Assembly (NCBI GenBank): GCA_002841295.1
Contig: PHEU01000020.1
Coordinates: forward strand, 1-54,156
Direction: 5' to 3'
From: Actinobacteria bacterium HGW-Actinobacteria-6
GTDB taxonomy: Bacteria > Actinomycetota > Coriobacteriia > Anaerosomatales > Anaerosomataceae
Length of the DNA stretch: 54,156 nt
Shown here: positions 16,548-24,731 of the stretch, piece after piece
How the letters are laid out: each line of letters opens with the position of its first letter
Numbering within the stretch: the stretch's first letter is position 1
Translations under genes and position numbers: made by a program
Notes under the pieces: model-generated
What the model saw: the letters and a program-made list of their open reading frames with translations, nothing else
Databases searched by the model: none
Told to the model about the DNA's origin: nothing

Positions 16548-17625
16548 GCCAAGACTCGCCGCGCTTCGCAAGAGGCTCTCTGATGACGGCATTCAAGCGG
16601 TTCTGCTAACGGGTGTCTCGAACATGCGCTATCTCACCGGATTCGATGACGTTTTCGACCCGATGATCAACGCGGCGTGTCTTGTGACCTCCGAGTTCGC
16701 TCGCTTCTACACCGACCACCGCTACAGCGAGGCCGCAGAGCAAGCAGCTGAGGGCACTCCGTGGAGCGTCCGTATTCCGGCGGAATCGCTCTACATCGAT
16801 GCGTGTGCCGAGTTGCACGAAGATGGCATCTCGGAACTCGGTCTTGAGGCGTCCGTACCTTACGGCCGGTTCAAGTTCATCTCCGAGCAGTTCGTGGGCG
16901 GCGTGCGAGTGCTCGATCATCTGGTGGAGGATTTGCGCCAGGTCAAGGAGTCGCACGAGCTCGATCGAGTGGAGGCTGCGGCGCGGCTTACTGATCGCGC
17001 ATTCGATCACATTCTTGGCTTTGTCGGACCCGGAAAGTCGGAGCGTGAGATTGCGCTTGAGCTTGAATTCTTCATGCGCACCAACGGCTCCGACGATGTC
17101 GCGTTTGACCCGATCGTTGCGAGTGGGCCGAACTCTGCCAGGCCGCACGCGAGCGTGAGTGACCGCATCATGGGGGATGGCGAGTTCCTGAAGCTTGACT
17201 TTGGCGCACGTATCGACGGGTACTGCTCGGACATGACCCGCACGATGGTCATCGGGAAGGCGAGCGATCGCCACCGTGAGATCTACTCGGCCGTGCTTGC
17301 GGCAAACAGGGCTGGCGTTGCTGCCGTGAGGGCGGGGGTTCCGTGCAAAGATGTCGATGCTGCGGCTCGAAGGGTGCTTGAGGACCTCGGATTTGCCGAG
17401 TATTTCACTCATGGTTTGGGCCACGGTGTGGGTCTCGACATACACGAGATGCCAACGCTGGGAAGGCGGAGTCACGACTCACTCAGGGTTGGCTCAGTCG
17501 TCACCATCGAGCCCGGTGTCTACATGCCGGGCTTCGGCGGTGTTAGAATTGAAGACTTACTAGCGGTCGAGGAGGCTGGCGGACGCGTTCTTTCTGCCTC
17601 ACCTCGTGAACTTATCGAGATCTAG
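16537..17625 (+). CDS. pepQ: M24B metallopeptidase (Xaa-Pro dipeptidase/aminopeptidase)
   Basis: This is a cytoplasmic proline-specific peptidase of the pita-bread fold. The 362-residue protein has a creatinase-like N-terminal domain (about 1-130) and an M24 catalytic domain. The metal ligands are visible as Asp in LKLDFGARIDGYCSDMTRT, His in HGLGHGVGLDIHE, Glu in IEPGVYMPG, and Glu in GVRIEDL. The start at 16537 lies inside the end of aroQ (11-base overlap) with AAGGA eight bases upstream; a longer frame from 16414 is contradicted by the overlap. It sits directly before efp, the common order in Gram-positives, where the pair may relate to proline-rich proteins. Dipeptidase versus aminopeptidase cannot be settled from sequence. 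Confidence 0.93.
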   Translation: MYAEPRLAALRKRLSDDGIQAVLLTGVSNMRYLTGFDDVFDPMINAACLVTSEFARFYTDHRYSEAAEQAAEGTPWSVRIPAESLYIDACAELHEDGISELGLEASVPYGRFKFISEQFVGGVRVLDHLVEDLRQVKESHELDRVEAAARLTDRAFDHILGFVGPGKSEREIALELEFFMRTNGSDDVAFDPIVASGPNSARPHASVSDRIMGDGEFLKLDFGARIDGYCSDMTRTMVIGKASDRHREIYSAVLAANRAGVAAVRAGVPCKDVDAAARRVLEDLGFAEYFTHGLGHGVGLDIHEMPTLGRRSHDSLRVGSVVTIEPGVYMPGFGGVRIEDLLAVEEAGGRVLSASPRELIEI

Positions 17626-17639
17626 AAAGGGTCTATCCC

Positions 17640-18200
17640 ATGTCAGTTACAACGAACAACTTCAAGAACGGCATGTGCATCATGTACGACAACAAGATGT
17701 GGATCATCGTCGACTTCCAGCATGTGAAGCCTGGAAAGGGCGGTGCGTTCGTTCGTACCAAGCTCAAGGAACTCAAGTCCGGACGTGTTGTGGACATCAC
17801 GTTCCGCGCTGGTGAGAAGCTTGACGACGTGCGGGTCGAGACGAAGCACATGCAGTACCTCTACAACGATGGCTCGGCGTTTCACTTCATGGATACCGGT
17901 ACGTACGAGCAGATCGAGCTCGGTGCGGACTTCGTCGGTGAGACGGCCAAGTGGCTCAAGGAGAACGACGAGGTTGACCTGATCGTCGCCGGCGGCGACT
18001 ACATCGGTGTCGAGCCTCCGATGTTCGTGGAACTTGAGGTCACCGAGACCGATCCTGGATTCAAGGGTGATACCGTGCAGGGCGGTACCAAGCCTGCGAC
18101 GCTCGAGACGGGTGCTGTTGTTCAGCTTCCGATGTTCATCAACGTTGGTGAGCGAGTGAAGATCGACACACGTGACGGGCGCTATATAACGCGCGTCTAA
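17640..18200 (+). CDS. efp: Translation elongation factor P
   Basis: EF-P enters the ribosomal E site and relieves stalling at consecutive prolines. The 186-residue protein has the three beta-barrel domains of the family, with the tip loop VKPGKGGAF whose Lys33 corresponds to the lysine modified in E. coli. No epmA, epmB or ymfI-like modification gene is in the window. The C-terminal GERVKIDTRDGRYITRV is standard. The start follows AGAAAGGG by about ten bases and lies 14 bases after pepQ, so it is likely co-transcribed. The Glu-Pro repeat at the window start and the Pro-rich linkers nearby would be typical clients. Confidence 0.97.
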   Translation: MSVTTNNFKNGMCIMYDNKMWIIVDFQHVKPGKGGAFVRTKLKELKSGRVVDITFRAGEKLDDVRVETKHMQYLYNDGSAFHFMDTGTYEQIELGADFVGETAKWLKENDEVDLIVAGGDYIGVEPPMFVELEVTETDPGFKGDTVQGGTKPATLETGAVVQLPMFINVGERVKIDTRDGRYITRV

Positions 18201-18215
18201 TGTCTTCGTTTTGCT

Positions 18216-18243
18216 TTGTCGCTACAGTGCCCTCCGCTATACT
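18216..18243 (+). promoter_or_regulatory. Promoter of the biotin carboxylase operon
   Basis: TTGTCG (18216-18221) and TATACT (18238-18243) are separated by 16 bases and match the consensus at four and five of six positions. The predicted start of transcription is near 18250, giving a leader of about 60 bases before the ATG at 18309. Confidence 0.6.
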
Positions 18244-18308
18244 ATTGCGACCACGAAGCACGATTGCCGCACGAGCAACGTCAGCCGCATGTCCCAGGGA
18301 TGGTGCCA

Positions 18309-20162
18309 ATGCGACCGGTTCACATTACTGACACCACACTACGCGATGCTCATCAGTCGCTATGGGCTACACGAATGAACCTAGCCGATATGCTGCCGAT
18401 TCTGCCGAAGATGGATTCGGTGGGGTACTGGTCGCTTGAGGTCTGGGGTGGCGCAACGTTTGATGCCGCACTGCGATTCTTGGATGAGAATCCCTGGGAC
18501 CGCCTGCGAATCATCAAGCACCATGCGCCGAAGACGCCATTGCAGATGCTGCTCCGCGGACAGAATCTTGTCGGCTATCGGCATTACAGCGATGACATCG
18601 TTCGCCGCTTCGTTCACGCAAGCAAGCGCAACGGCATCGATGTGTTCCGGATATTTGACGCACTCAATGACATCCGCAACGTCGAGGTGTCGGCTGCGGC
18701 CGTCAAGGAGTGCGGCGGTCACTTTGAAGGCGCCATAAGCTACACCGTGAGTCCCGTGCACACGCTCGATAGCTATCTCGAGTACGCGCAGGAGCTCAAG
18801 GACATCGGTGCGGACACCATCTGCATCAAGGATATGGCGGGAATGCTTACGCCGTTCCGTACCGCCAAGATGGTCAGCGCGCTCAAAGACGAGATCGGAC
18901 TGCCGGTTCACGTCCATTGCCACTACATCGGTGGCATGGCCCCGATGAACTACCTCAAGGGCGTCGAAGCTGGTGCCGACATCATCGACACGGCTGTCGT
19001 TGCACTCGCGTTCGGCAACAGCCAGCCAGCAGTCGAGATGATCGTCGCCGCGCTCAAGGAATCCGAGTACGACTCGGGCCTTGACCTTGACCTTCTGTTC
19101 GAGATCGCGGAGTACTGGGAAGGCGTGCGCGAGGCGAAGAAGCTCAAGCGCGGTGTCACGTCACTCATGCACATGGAAGTCTTCAGCCATCAAGTTCCGG
19201 GCGGCATGCTCAGCAACCTGGTCAGCCAGCTTGAGCTTCAGAATGCCAAGGACCGGCTGCCCGATGTGCTGAAGGAGATCCCTAAGGTCCGCGCCGAGGT
19301 CGGCTACCCGCCGCTCGTGACCCCGATGTCGCAGATCGTCGGCACTCAGGCTGTCATCAACGTCCTCACCGGAAAGCGGTGGGCCGTCGTTCCTCAGGAG
19401 ATGAAGGATTACCTGCGAGGCTACTACGGCAAGGCGCCGGGTCCGCTCGACCAGGAGATTGTAACCAAGGTTCTCGGTCAGGAAGTGCCGCTCGGGCCGG
19501 ATGTTCGACCTGGTTCGCTCGTGACAACCACGTATGAAGAAATGGCCGAGGAGATCGGCGATCTTGCTCACAGCGAAGAGGATGTGCTGATGTACGCCCT
19601 CTTCCCTAATGAAGCGCGCATATATCTTGAGAAACACAAAGAAGGCGCCGAGCGCGCCGTTTTCCTCATGGGTGAGGAAGCTAACACCGTCAGGGAGGCA
19701 GATTCTGTGGATGTAAATCAGATCAAGGAACTCGTGAAGCTCCTCGAAGCTTCCGATGTGAGCGAGATCATAATCGAAGAGGGCGACTCAAAAGTCATCG
19801 TCCGCAAGGCTGGAACGGCAGGAGCCGCTGCAGCGCCTGCTGCCGCACCCGCCTCTCCGGCACCGGCAGCTACCGCAGAGGGCTCACCTGCTCCGGCGGC
19901 GGGGGAGCGTCCCGCTTCCTGGAAGACGATCGTTGCTCCGATGGTGGGCACCATATACCGTGCCGGATCGCCTGGCGCCGCACCGTTCGTTGAGGTTGGC
20001 GATGCCGTCAGCGAAGGTCAGACCCTGTGCATCCTCGAAGCGATGAAGCTCATGAATGAGATCACCGCCGAGGAGAGCGGCGTCATCCGCGAGATTGTCG
20101 CGGACAACGCTCAGGCGGTTGAGTACGGCACGGTTCTGTTCTACTACGAGCCGGTGGTCTAG
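18309..20162 (+). CDS. pycB: Pyruvate carboxylase subunit B (carboxyltransferase fused to biotin carrier)
   Basis: The 617-residue protein is a biotin-dependent carboxyltransferase of the PycB/OadA/5S family. The barrel domain starts with ITDTTLRDAHQSLWATRM. It contains the catalytic Lys in CIKDMAGML (near 173) and the metal-site HVHCHY (near 200), followed by the PYC_OADA domain to about 440. From residue 467 the sequence looks like the start of AccB (VDVNQIKELVKLLEAS), then an Ala/Pro linker, then a biotinyl domain with EAMKLMNE, the biotinyl Lys near 580. With the biotin carboxylase next door it should form a two-subunit pyruvate carboxylase. No sodium-pump subunits are present, which argues against oxaloacetate decarboxylase. 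ATG 18309 has AGGGA eight bases before it. A strong internal start lies at 19707. Confidence 0.9.
   Translation: MRPVHITDTTLRDAHQSLWATRMNLADMLPILPKMDSVGYWSLEVWGGATFDAALRFLDENPWDRLRIIKHHAPKTPLQMLLRGQNLVGYRHYSDDIVRRFVHASKRNGIDVFRIFDALNDIRNVEVSAAAVKECGGHFEGAISYTVSPVHTLDSYLEYAQELKDIGADTICIKDMAGMLTPFRTAKMVSALKDEIGLPVHVHCHYIGGMAPMNYLKGVEAGADIIDTAVVALAFGNSQPAVEMIVAALKESEYDSGLDLDLLFEIAEYWEGVREAKKLKRGVTSLMHMEVFSHQVPGGMLSNLVSQLELQNAKDRLPDVLKEIPKVRAEVGYPPLVTPMSQIVGTQAVINVLTGKRWAVVPQEMKDYLRGYYGKAPGPLDQEIVTKVLGQEVPLGPDVRPGSLVTTTYEEMAEEIGDLAHSEEDVLMYALFPNEARIYLEKHKEGAERAVFLMGEEANTVREADSVDVNQIKELVKLLEASDVSEIIIEEGDSKVIVRKAGTAGAAAAPAAAPASPAPAATAEGSPAPAAGERPASWKTIVAPMVGTIYRAGSPGAAPFVEVGDAVSEGQTLCILEAMKLMNEITAEESGVIREIVADNAQAVEYGTVLFYYEPVV
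19693..19709 (+). promoter_or_regulatory. Internal ribosome binding site and in-frame GTG for a free biotin carrier
   Basis: GGGAGG at 19693-19698 is eight bases before an in-frame GTG at 19707. Translation from there would give a 151-residue protein beginning MDVNQIKELVKLLEAS and ending with the biotinyl domain, the normal size and start of AccB. In Bacillus the order is accB-accC-asp23-nusB, and here this segment stands exactly in the accB slot. It may be a working internal start or a relic of gene fusion. Confidence 0.5.
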
Positions 20163-20165
20163 CTC

Positions 20166-21569
20166 ATGTTCAGCAAGATTCTCATCGCCAATCGCGGCGA
20201 AGTCGCCCTTCGCGTGGTTCGTGCGTGCAAAGAGATGGGCGTTGCATCCGTTGCCGTCTTCTCCGAGGCTGACCGCGACTCGCTTCACGCCCGGATGGCC
20301 GATGAAGCCATCTGCATCGGTCCAGCTGCCTCAGCGATGTCGTACTTGAACATGCCCAATATCATCTCGGCAGCCCTTACGACAGGCGCCGAGGCGATTC
20401 ATCCCGGATATGGCTTCCTGGCCGAGAACGCGGCGTTTGCCCGCGCGGTCGCCGATTCCGGCCTCGTGTTCATCGGGCCTTCGCCGGACGCCATAGAGCG
20501 CATGGGCGACAAAGCGGTTGCGCGTCAGACGATGATGACGGCCGGCGTGCCGTGCGTTCCGGGCAGCAAGGGCGTCGTCGAAACCTCGGATGAAGCGCTC
20601 GAGTTCGCACGCGAAGTCGGATTCCCCGTCCTCATCAAGGCGTCTGCCGGTGGTGGCGGCAAGGGTATGCGCGTCGCTGCTGATGAGAAGGAGTTGCACG
20701 CCAACTTCACCGCTGCGAAGACCGAAGCAGCTGCGGCCTTCGGTAATGACGAGGTCTACATCGAGAAGTATCTCGCCCGTCCGCGCCACGTTGAGATGCA
20801 GATACTCGCAGACACTCACGGTAATGCAGTGTACTTGTACGAGCGCGATTGCTCCGTTCAGCGTCGGCACCAGAAGTTGATCGAAGAGGCGCCATCGCCC
20901 GCACTTTCTCCGGAGTTGCGTGCCGAGATGGGCGCTGCTGCGATGAAGGCCGTTCGCGCAGTCGATTACGTGAACGCCGGTACCGTCGAGTTCTTGCTCG
21001 ACACCGACGGCCGTTTCTACTTCATGGAAATGAATACGCGCGTGCAAGTTGAGCATCCCGTGACCGAGCAGGTCACCGGGGTCGACATCATCAAAGAGCA
21101 GCTGCGGATCGCTGCCGGTGAGCCGATGAAGCACGCACGTCAGGAAGATGTGCATCTCAGTGGACACGCAATCGAGTTTCGGATCAATGCCGAGGATCCG
21201 CTGCATAACTTCCGTCCGCATCCGGGCACGATTGATGTATTCAATCCACCCGGCGGTTTTGGCGTACGGATAGACAGCCACATCTACTCTGGCTACAGCG
21301 TCCCGCCGTACTACGACTCCCTGCTCGGCAAGCTGATCGTCTGGGGAGAGACCCGCGCTGAGGCTGTCGCCCGTGCCCGACGTGCGCTTGATGAGTTCAT
21401 AGTCGTGGGTATCCCGACGACTATTCCGTTCCACCAGTACGTGGTGGAGGAGGAGCACTTCATAAGCGGAGAGGTCTATACTGACTTCGTCGAACGATAT
21501 GCAACGACTGAGGACATCACGGCGTTCGTGAATGGTGTCCCGGTCCCCGAGAAGGAGGCGAGCGAATGA
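20166..21569 (+). CDS. accC: Biotin carboxylase (AccC/PycA)
   Basis: This enzyme carboxylates the biotin on its carrier using ATP and bicarbonate. The 467-residue protein has the N-terminal ILIANRGEVALRVVRACKEMG domain, an ATP-grasp domain with the SAGGGGKGMR loop, the FMEMNTRVQVEHPVTEQVTG active-site segment, and a biotin-carboxylase C-terminal domain. It has no carrier domain of its own, so it must use the carrier in the preceding gene. The ATG is four bases after that gene and the stop overlaps asp23, implying tight coupling. It may serve pyruvate carboxylase, acetyl-CoA carboxylase or both; sequence alone does not decide. Confidence 0.94.
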   Translation: MFSKILIANRGEVALRVVRACKEMGVASVAVFSEADRDSLHARMADEAICIGPAASAMSYLNMPNIISAALTTGAEAIHPGYGFLAENAAFARAVADSGLVFIGPSPDAIERMGDKAVARQTMMTAGVPCVPGSKGVVETSDEALEFAREVGFPVLIKASAGGGGKGMRVAADEKELHANFTAAKTEAAAAFGNDEVYIEKYLARPRHVEMQILADTHGNAVYLYERDCSVQRRHQKLIEEAPSPALSPELRAEMGAAAMKAVRAVDYVNAGTVEFLLDTDGRFYFMEMNTRVQVEHPVTEQVTGVDIIKEQLRIAAGEPMKHARQEDVHLSGHAIEFRINAEDPLHNFRPHPGTIDVFNPPGGFGVRIDSHIYSGYSVPPYYDSLLGKLIVWGETRAEAVARARRALDEFIVVGIPTTIPFHQYVVEEEHFISGEVYTDFVERYATTEDITAFVNGVPVPEKEASE

Positions 21570-21907
21570 GTGACGAGATCATGCTCGAGGGGCTCGGCGT
21601 AGCCCCCGGCGTCCTCGAAACGATTGCGACACTCGCTGCCGAGCAGGTTGAAGGTGTCGTTGCTGTGCTCACGCGTGGTGTCGCCGGTCTGGTTCAGAAG
21701 GGTCCGGGTCGTGGCATCGCTGTGACTGTGTGCGATGACAATACCTTCTCAGTGCAGCTTCATATTTCCGTCAAGTACGGCACTCCTTTGCGCACGGTCG
21801 CCACCGCGGTGCAGCGCTCAGTGAGTGACGCATTGCTTTCACAGACAGCTCAGCAGGTTTCGGCGGTTGATGTTTTCATCGACTCCATCGTCTTCCCTGA
21901 GCAGTGA
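21566..21907 (+). CDS. Asp23/Gls24 family protein (YqhY-like)
   Basis: The 113-residue protein matches the Asp23/Gls24 (DUF322) fold, with [20 protein letters not shown] and the C-terminal [13 protein letters not shown]. In Bacillota the homologue YqhY lies between accC and nusB, the same place as here, and genetic work there links it to control of acetyl-CoA carboxylase activity. That favours at least part of this biotin system working in fatty-acid synthesis. The start overlaps the accC stop by four bases (ATGA). No membrane segment or catalytic motif is visible. Confidence 0.88.
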   Translation: MSDEIMLEGLGVAPGVLETIATLAAEQVEGVVAVLTRGVAGLVQKGPGRGIAVTVCDDNTFSVQLHISVKYGTPLRTVATAVQRSVSDALLSQTAQQVSAVDVFIDSIVFPEQ

Positions 21908-21935
21908 CCGTGCCTGTTTCGCAAGGGGAGTACTA

Positions 21936-22373
21936 ATGCTTGAGCGCACTCGTGCACGCCGACAGGCGATGCAGATTCTCTATCAACGTGAGATCACCGG
22001 CGACACGGTTGGGCAGATTCTTGCCGAGAAGTCGTACAGCGAGGAGGACGGGATTCCGTCTGAGTACTGTCGTGAGTTGGCGCTCGGAACCGAACGGTTC
22101 CAATCTGAGATCGACACGCAGATCGAGTCGACCTCTGAGCACTGGGCGCTTTCCCGCATGCCCACAGTCGACAGGAACATCCTCCGCCTTGCAATCTACG
22201 AAATCGAGTATCAAGAGGCGATTCCGGACTCTGTCGCAATCAACGAGGCCGTCGAGATGGCCAAGGTGTACGGCGGACCCGACTCGTCGAAGTTCGTGAA
22301 CGGCGTTCTCGGTCGAATCGCTGAGTTGCATGGCGGCGTGCCGAATGAGCCCGCCGAGGATACGGAGGAGTAG
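21936..22373 (+). CDS. nusB: Transcription antitermination factor NusB
   Basis: NusB with NusE (S10) binds BoxA RNA and helps antitermination in rRNA operons. The 145-residue protein is all-helical, with the [12 protein letters not shown] opening, the [16 protein letters not shown] core and the [27 protein letters not shown] signature split across its C-terminal half. ATG 21936 follows AGGGGAG by five bases; a longer frame into asp23 is not supported. The stop overlaps the xseB start. Confidence 0.95.
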   Translation: MLERTRARRQAMQILYQREITGDTVGQILAEKSYSEEDGIPSEYCRELALGTERFQSEIDTQIESTSEHWALSRMPTVDRNILRLAIYEIEYQEAIPDSVAINEAVEMAKVYGGPDSSKFVNGVLGRIAELHGGVPNEPAEDTEE

Positions 22374-22672
22374 TGGCCGACGAGAAGTACACATTCGAGC
22401 AGGCTCGCATCCGCCTGGAGGAGATCGCCTCGCTTGCACGCAAGAAGGACACTTCACTGGAGAAGAGTCTGGACTTGCTCGAAGAGGGTGTTCGACTTGC
22501 AAACATATGCACAGAGCTGGTCGATCACACCGACATGAGTGCCACAGCCACCGTTGAGGTAGCTCCATCTGATGCCTCCAGCCATGCAACGCCCGACGCC
22601 GTCGCGCCGCTTGACGGCTCGGCTCCGGGAAGCAACGACGACGACACCACTGCAGTTGAGACGGCTGACTAA
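22373..22672 (+). CDS. xseB: Exodeoxyribonuclease VII small subunit
   Basis: XseB is the small, multi-copy subunit of exonuclease VII. The first 60 residues hold the family core (FEQARIRLEEIASLARK, SLEKSLDLLEEGVRLANIC), predicted as two helices. The C-terminal 40 residues are an acidic Asp/Ala/Thr-rich tail not usual in the family. The GTG start overlaps the nusB stop by one base. The large subunit xseA, often adjacent, is not in the window, nor is ispA, which commonly lies between xseB and dxs. Confidence 0.88.
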   Translation: MADEKYTFEQARIRLEEIASLARKKDTSLEKSLDLLEEGVRLANICTELVDHTDMSATATVEVAPSDASSHATPDAVAPLDGSAPGSNDDDTTAVETAD

Positions 22673-22735
22673 GGGTGGTCCTAGCTCCGCGCATCCTACG
22701 GCGCGGTGACCATGGGCGGCCTGTTCGCCTCGGAG

Positions 22736-22744
22736 TGGTACGAT
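22736..22744 (+). promoter_or_regulatory. Extended -10 element before dxs
   Basis: TGGTACGAT fits TGnTAnnnT and lies 64 bases before the dxs start in a 136-base gap. An upstream 6-bp GC hairpin (from 22687, CCGCGC with its partner GCGCGG) lacks a T tract and is at best a weak terminator. Confidence 0.35.
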
Positions 22745-22808
22745 TCTGTTCAATGGGTGGATGGCACCCGGTGAGTAGAGCCCCGTACGGCAGGAGAAGG
22801 AATCCTCT

Positions 22809-24731
22809 GTGTGCGCCGAGCGCATCCTTGATCGCATAGACTCACCGGCTGACCTCAAGGACCTTGATGTCGTCCAGCTCGAGCAGCTGGCGCAAGAGAT
22901 CCGACAGGAGCTCGTCTCGACGGTCGCAGACACCGGGGGACATCTCGCGCCTAACCTCGGCGTGGTCGAACTCACGCTCGGTCTTCACCGTGCCCTCGAC
23001 TGCCCTGACGATAAGATCGTTTGGGATGTCGGGCATCAATCGTATGTCCACAAGCTCATCACGGGGCGTCGTGATCGGTTCTCGACCCTTCGAACCTATG
23101 GTGGCGTCTGCGGCTTCCCAAAGCGCACCGAGAGCCCGTATGACGTACATGACACCGGGCACGCCTCAACCTCGATATCTGTGGCGCTCGGTCTGGCGTG
23201 TGCGCGTGACACCGTCGGGGGTCGCGAGACTGTGGTCGCGTTCATCGGCGATGGCTCACTAACGGGCGGCATGGCTTTCGAAGCCCTCAATCATCTAGGG
23301 CATCTGCAGAAGCGCATGATCGTTTTGCTCAACGACAACGAGATGTCTATCTCGGCGAATGTTGGAGCTCTCTCTGGCTACCTGGCACGCGTGCGACTCG
23401 ACCGGCGTTATCGGCGGCTGCGCGACGACGTTGAGTCAGCCCTCGGGCGCACCAAGCTTGGTGCCGCGATGGTTGCGGCTGGCGAAGCTGCCAAGGAATC
23501 CGTGAAGCAGCTGCTGGTGCCGGGCATGCTCTTCGAAGAACTCGGTCTGAAGTATGTCGGCCCGATTGACGGGCACGATGTGGCGCAAGTTGAACGCGCG
23601 ATTCGGCTTGCAAAGGATGTTGACGGACCGGTTCTCGTTCACGTGGTCACTCGAAAGGGTCTGGGCTACTCGCATGCCGAGGACCACCCCGATACGTTCC
23701 ACGGAATCAGTCCGTTCTCGATCGAGAGCGGTAAGGTCAACGGTTCATCTGGTCATATGTCATACACGGAGGCGTTTGGCAGAGCGCTTCTCGCTGAAGC
23801 GGAATCAGACAATCGTATCGTCGCCATCACCGCAGCCATGCCGTCAGGCACCGGACTCGCGGGATTCGCGGAGCAGTATCCTGAGCGCTTCTTCGACGTT
23901 GGTATCGCTGAGGAGCATGCGGTCGGCCTTGCGGCCGGACTCGCCGCAGGTGGCTGCGTTCCAATCGTCGCCATGTACTCGACTTTCATGCAGCGCGCCT
24001 ACGATCAGCTCATCATGGATGTCGCGCTTCAGGGCCACCATGTCATCTTCTGTCTGGACAGGGCGGGGCTGGTAGGCGAGGACGGTCCGACGCATCACGG
24101 GGTCTTCGACCTGTCGTTCCTGCGCACTGTACCTGGTCTGAGCATCATGGCTCCGGCTGACGAGAGTGAGCTCGTGAACATGCTCCACACGGCGGTTCAT
24201 TCAAGCGGTCCGGTTGCTATCCGTTATCCGCGTGGGTCAGGTGAGGGAACCGGGCTGCCTGCCGAGCCGATCGTGCTGGAAGCAGGGCGTGCCGAGGTGC
24301 GTAGAACGGGGAGTGAGGTCGCGATTCTCGGCATTGGGCGCATGGTCGGTGTTGCTGAGCGTGCTGCGGATCTCCTTGCCGAGGATGGAATCAAGCCGAG
24401 CCTCGTGAACGTGCGCTGGCTCAAACCCCTGGATCTGGAAGCGGTCTCCTGGGCGGCGGAGCATTCGCTCATCGTGACCGTTGAGGAGAACACCACCGTA
24501 GGCGGACTCGGCGGGGCCGTGCTTGAGGCGCTTGCCGACCTCGGGAGCGCAACTCCGGTCCTGCGGTTGGCGGTCCCCGATTGCTTTGTGACGCATGGAG
24601 CGACAGACACGCTACTTGCCGAGATCGGCCTCACGCCTGAAGCGGTGCGAGGTGCGATTCTCGGCAGGCTCATGGGTATCCGTGGTGGAGACGAGGAGCG
24701 CAGCGATGGCAGGACGCCGGGCAGACGTTGA
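22809..24731 (+). CDS. dxs: 1-deoxy-D-xylulose-5-phosphate synthase
   Basis: Dxs condenses pyruvate and glyceraldehyde-3-phosphate, the first step of the non-mevalonate isoprenoid pathway, using thiamine diphosphate. The 640-residue protein shows the N-terminal STVADTGGHLAPNLGVVELT segment, the thiamine diphosphate-binding GDGSLTGGMAFEALN motif, and the transketolase-type DVGIAEEHAVGLAAGLA motif. It also shows DRAGLVGEDGPTHHG, characteristic of Dxs. The length is standard. The GTG start at 22809 has an AGGAGAAGGAA stretch upstream. The end overlaps tlyA by 26 bases. Confidence 0.97.
   Translation: MCAERILDRIDSPADLKDLDVVQLEQLAQEIRQELVSTVADTGGHLAPNLGVVELTLGLHRALDCPDDKIVWDVGHQSYVHKLITGRRDRFSTLRTYGGVCGFPKRTESPYDVHDTGHASTSISVALGLACARDTVGGRETVVAFIGDGSLTGGMAFEALNHLGHLQKRMIVLLNDNEMSISANVGALSGYLARVRLDRRYRRLRDDVESALGRTKLGAAMVAAGEAAKESVKQLLVPGMLFEELGLKYVGPIDGHDVAQVERAIRLAKDVDGPVLVHVVTRKGLGYSHAEDHPDTFHGISPFSIESGKVNGSSGHMSYTEAFGRALLAEAESDNRIVAITAAMPSGTGLAGFAEQYPERFFDVGIAEEHAVGLAAGLAAGGCVPIVAMYSTFMQRAYDQLIMDVALQGHHVIFCLDRAGLVGEDGPTHHGVFDLSFLRTVPGLSIMAPADESELVNMLHTAVHSSGPVAIRYPRGSGEGTGLPAEPIVLEAGRAEVRRTGSEVAILGIGRMVGVAERAADLLAEDGIKPSLVNVRWLKPLDLEAVSWAAEHSLIVTVEENTTVGGLGGAVLEALADLGSATPVLRLAVPDCFVTHGATDTLLAEIGLTPEAVRGAILGRLMGIRGGDEERSDGRTPGRR

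Noticed and set aside
18309-20162. Oxaloacetate decarboxylase sodium pump alpha subunit
   Set aside because: No beta or gamma membrane subunits are nearby and biotin carboxylase is next door, which fits pyruvate carboxylase better.
20331-21458. Long antisense frame of 375 codons opposite accC
   Set aside because: It mirrors the codon pattern of accC, has no recognisable domains and no ribosome site.
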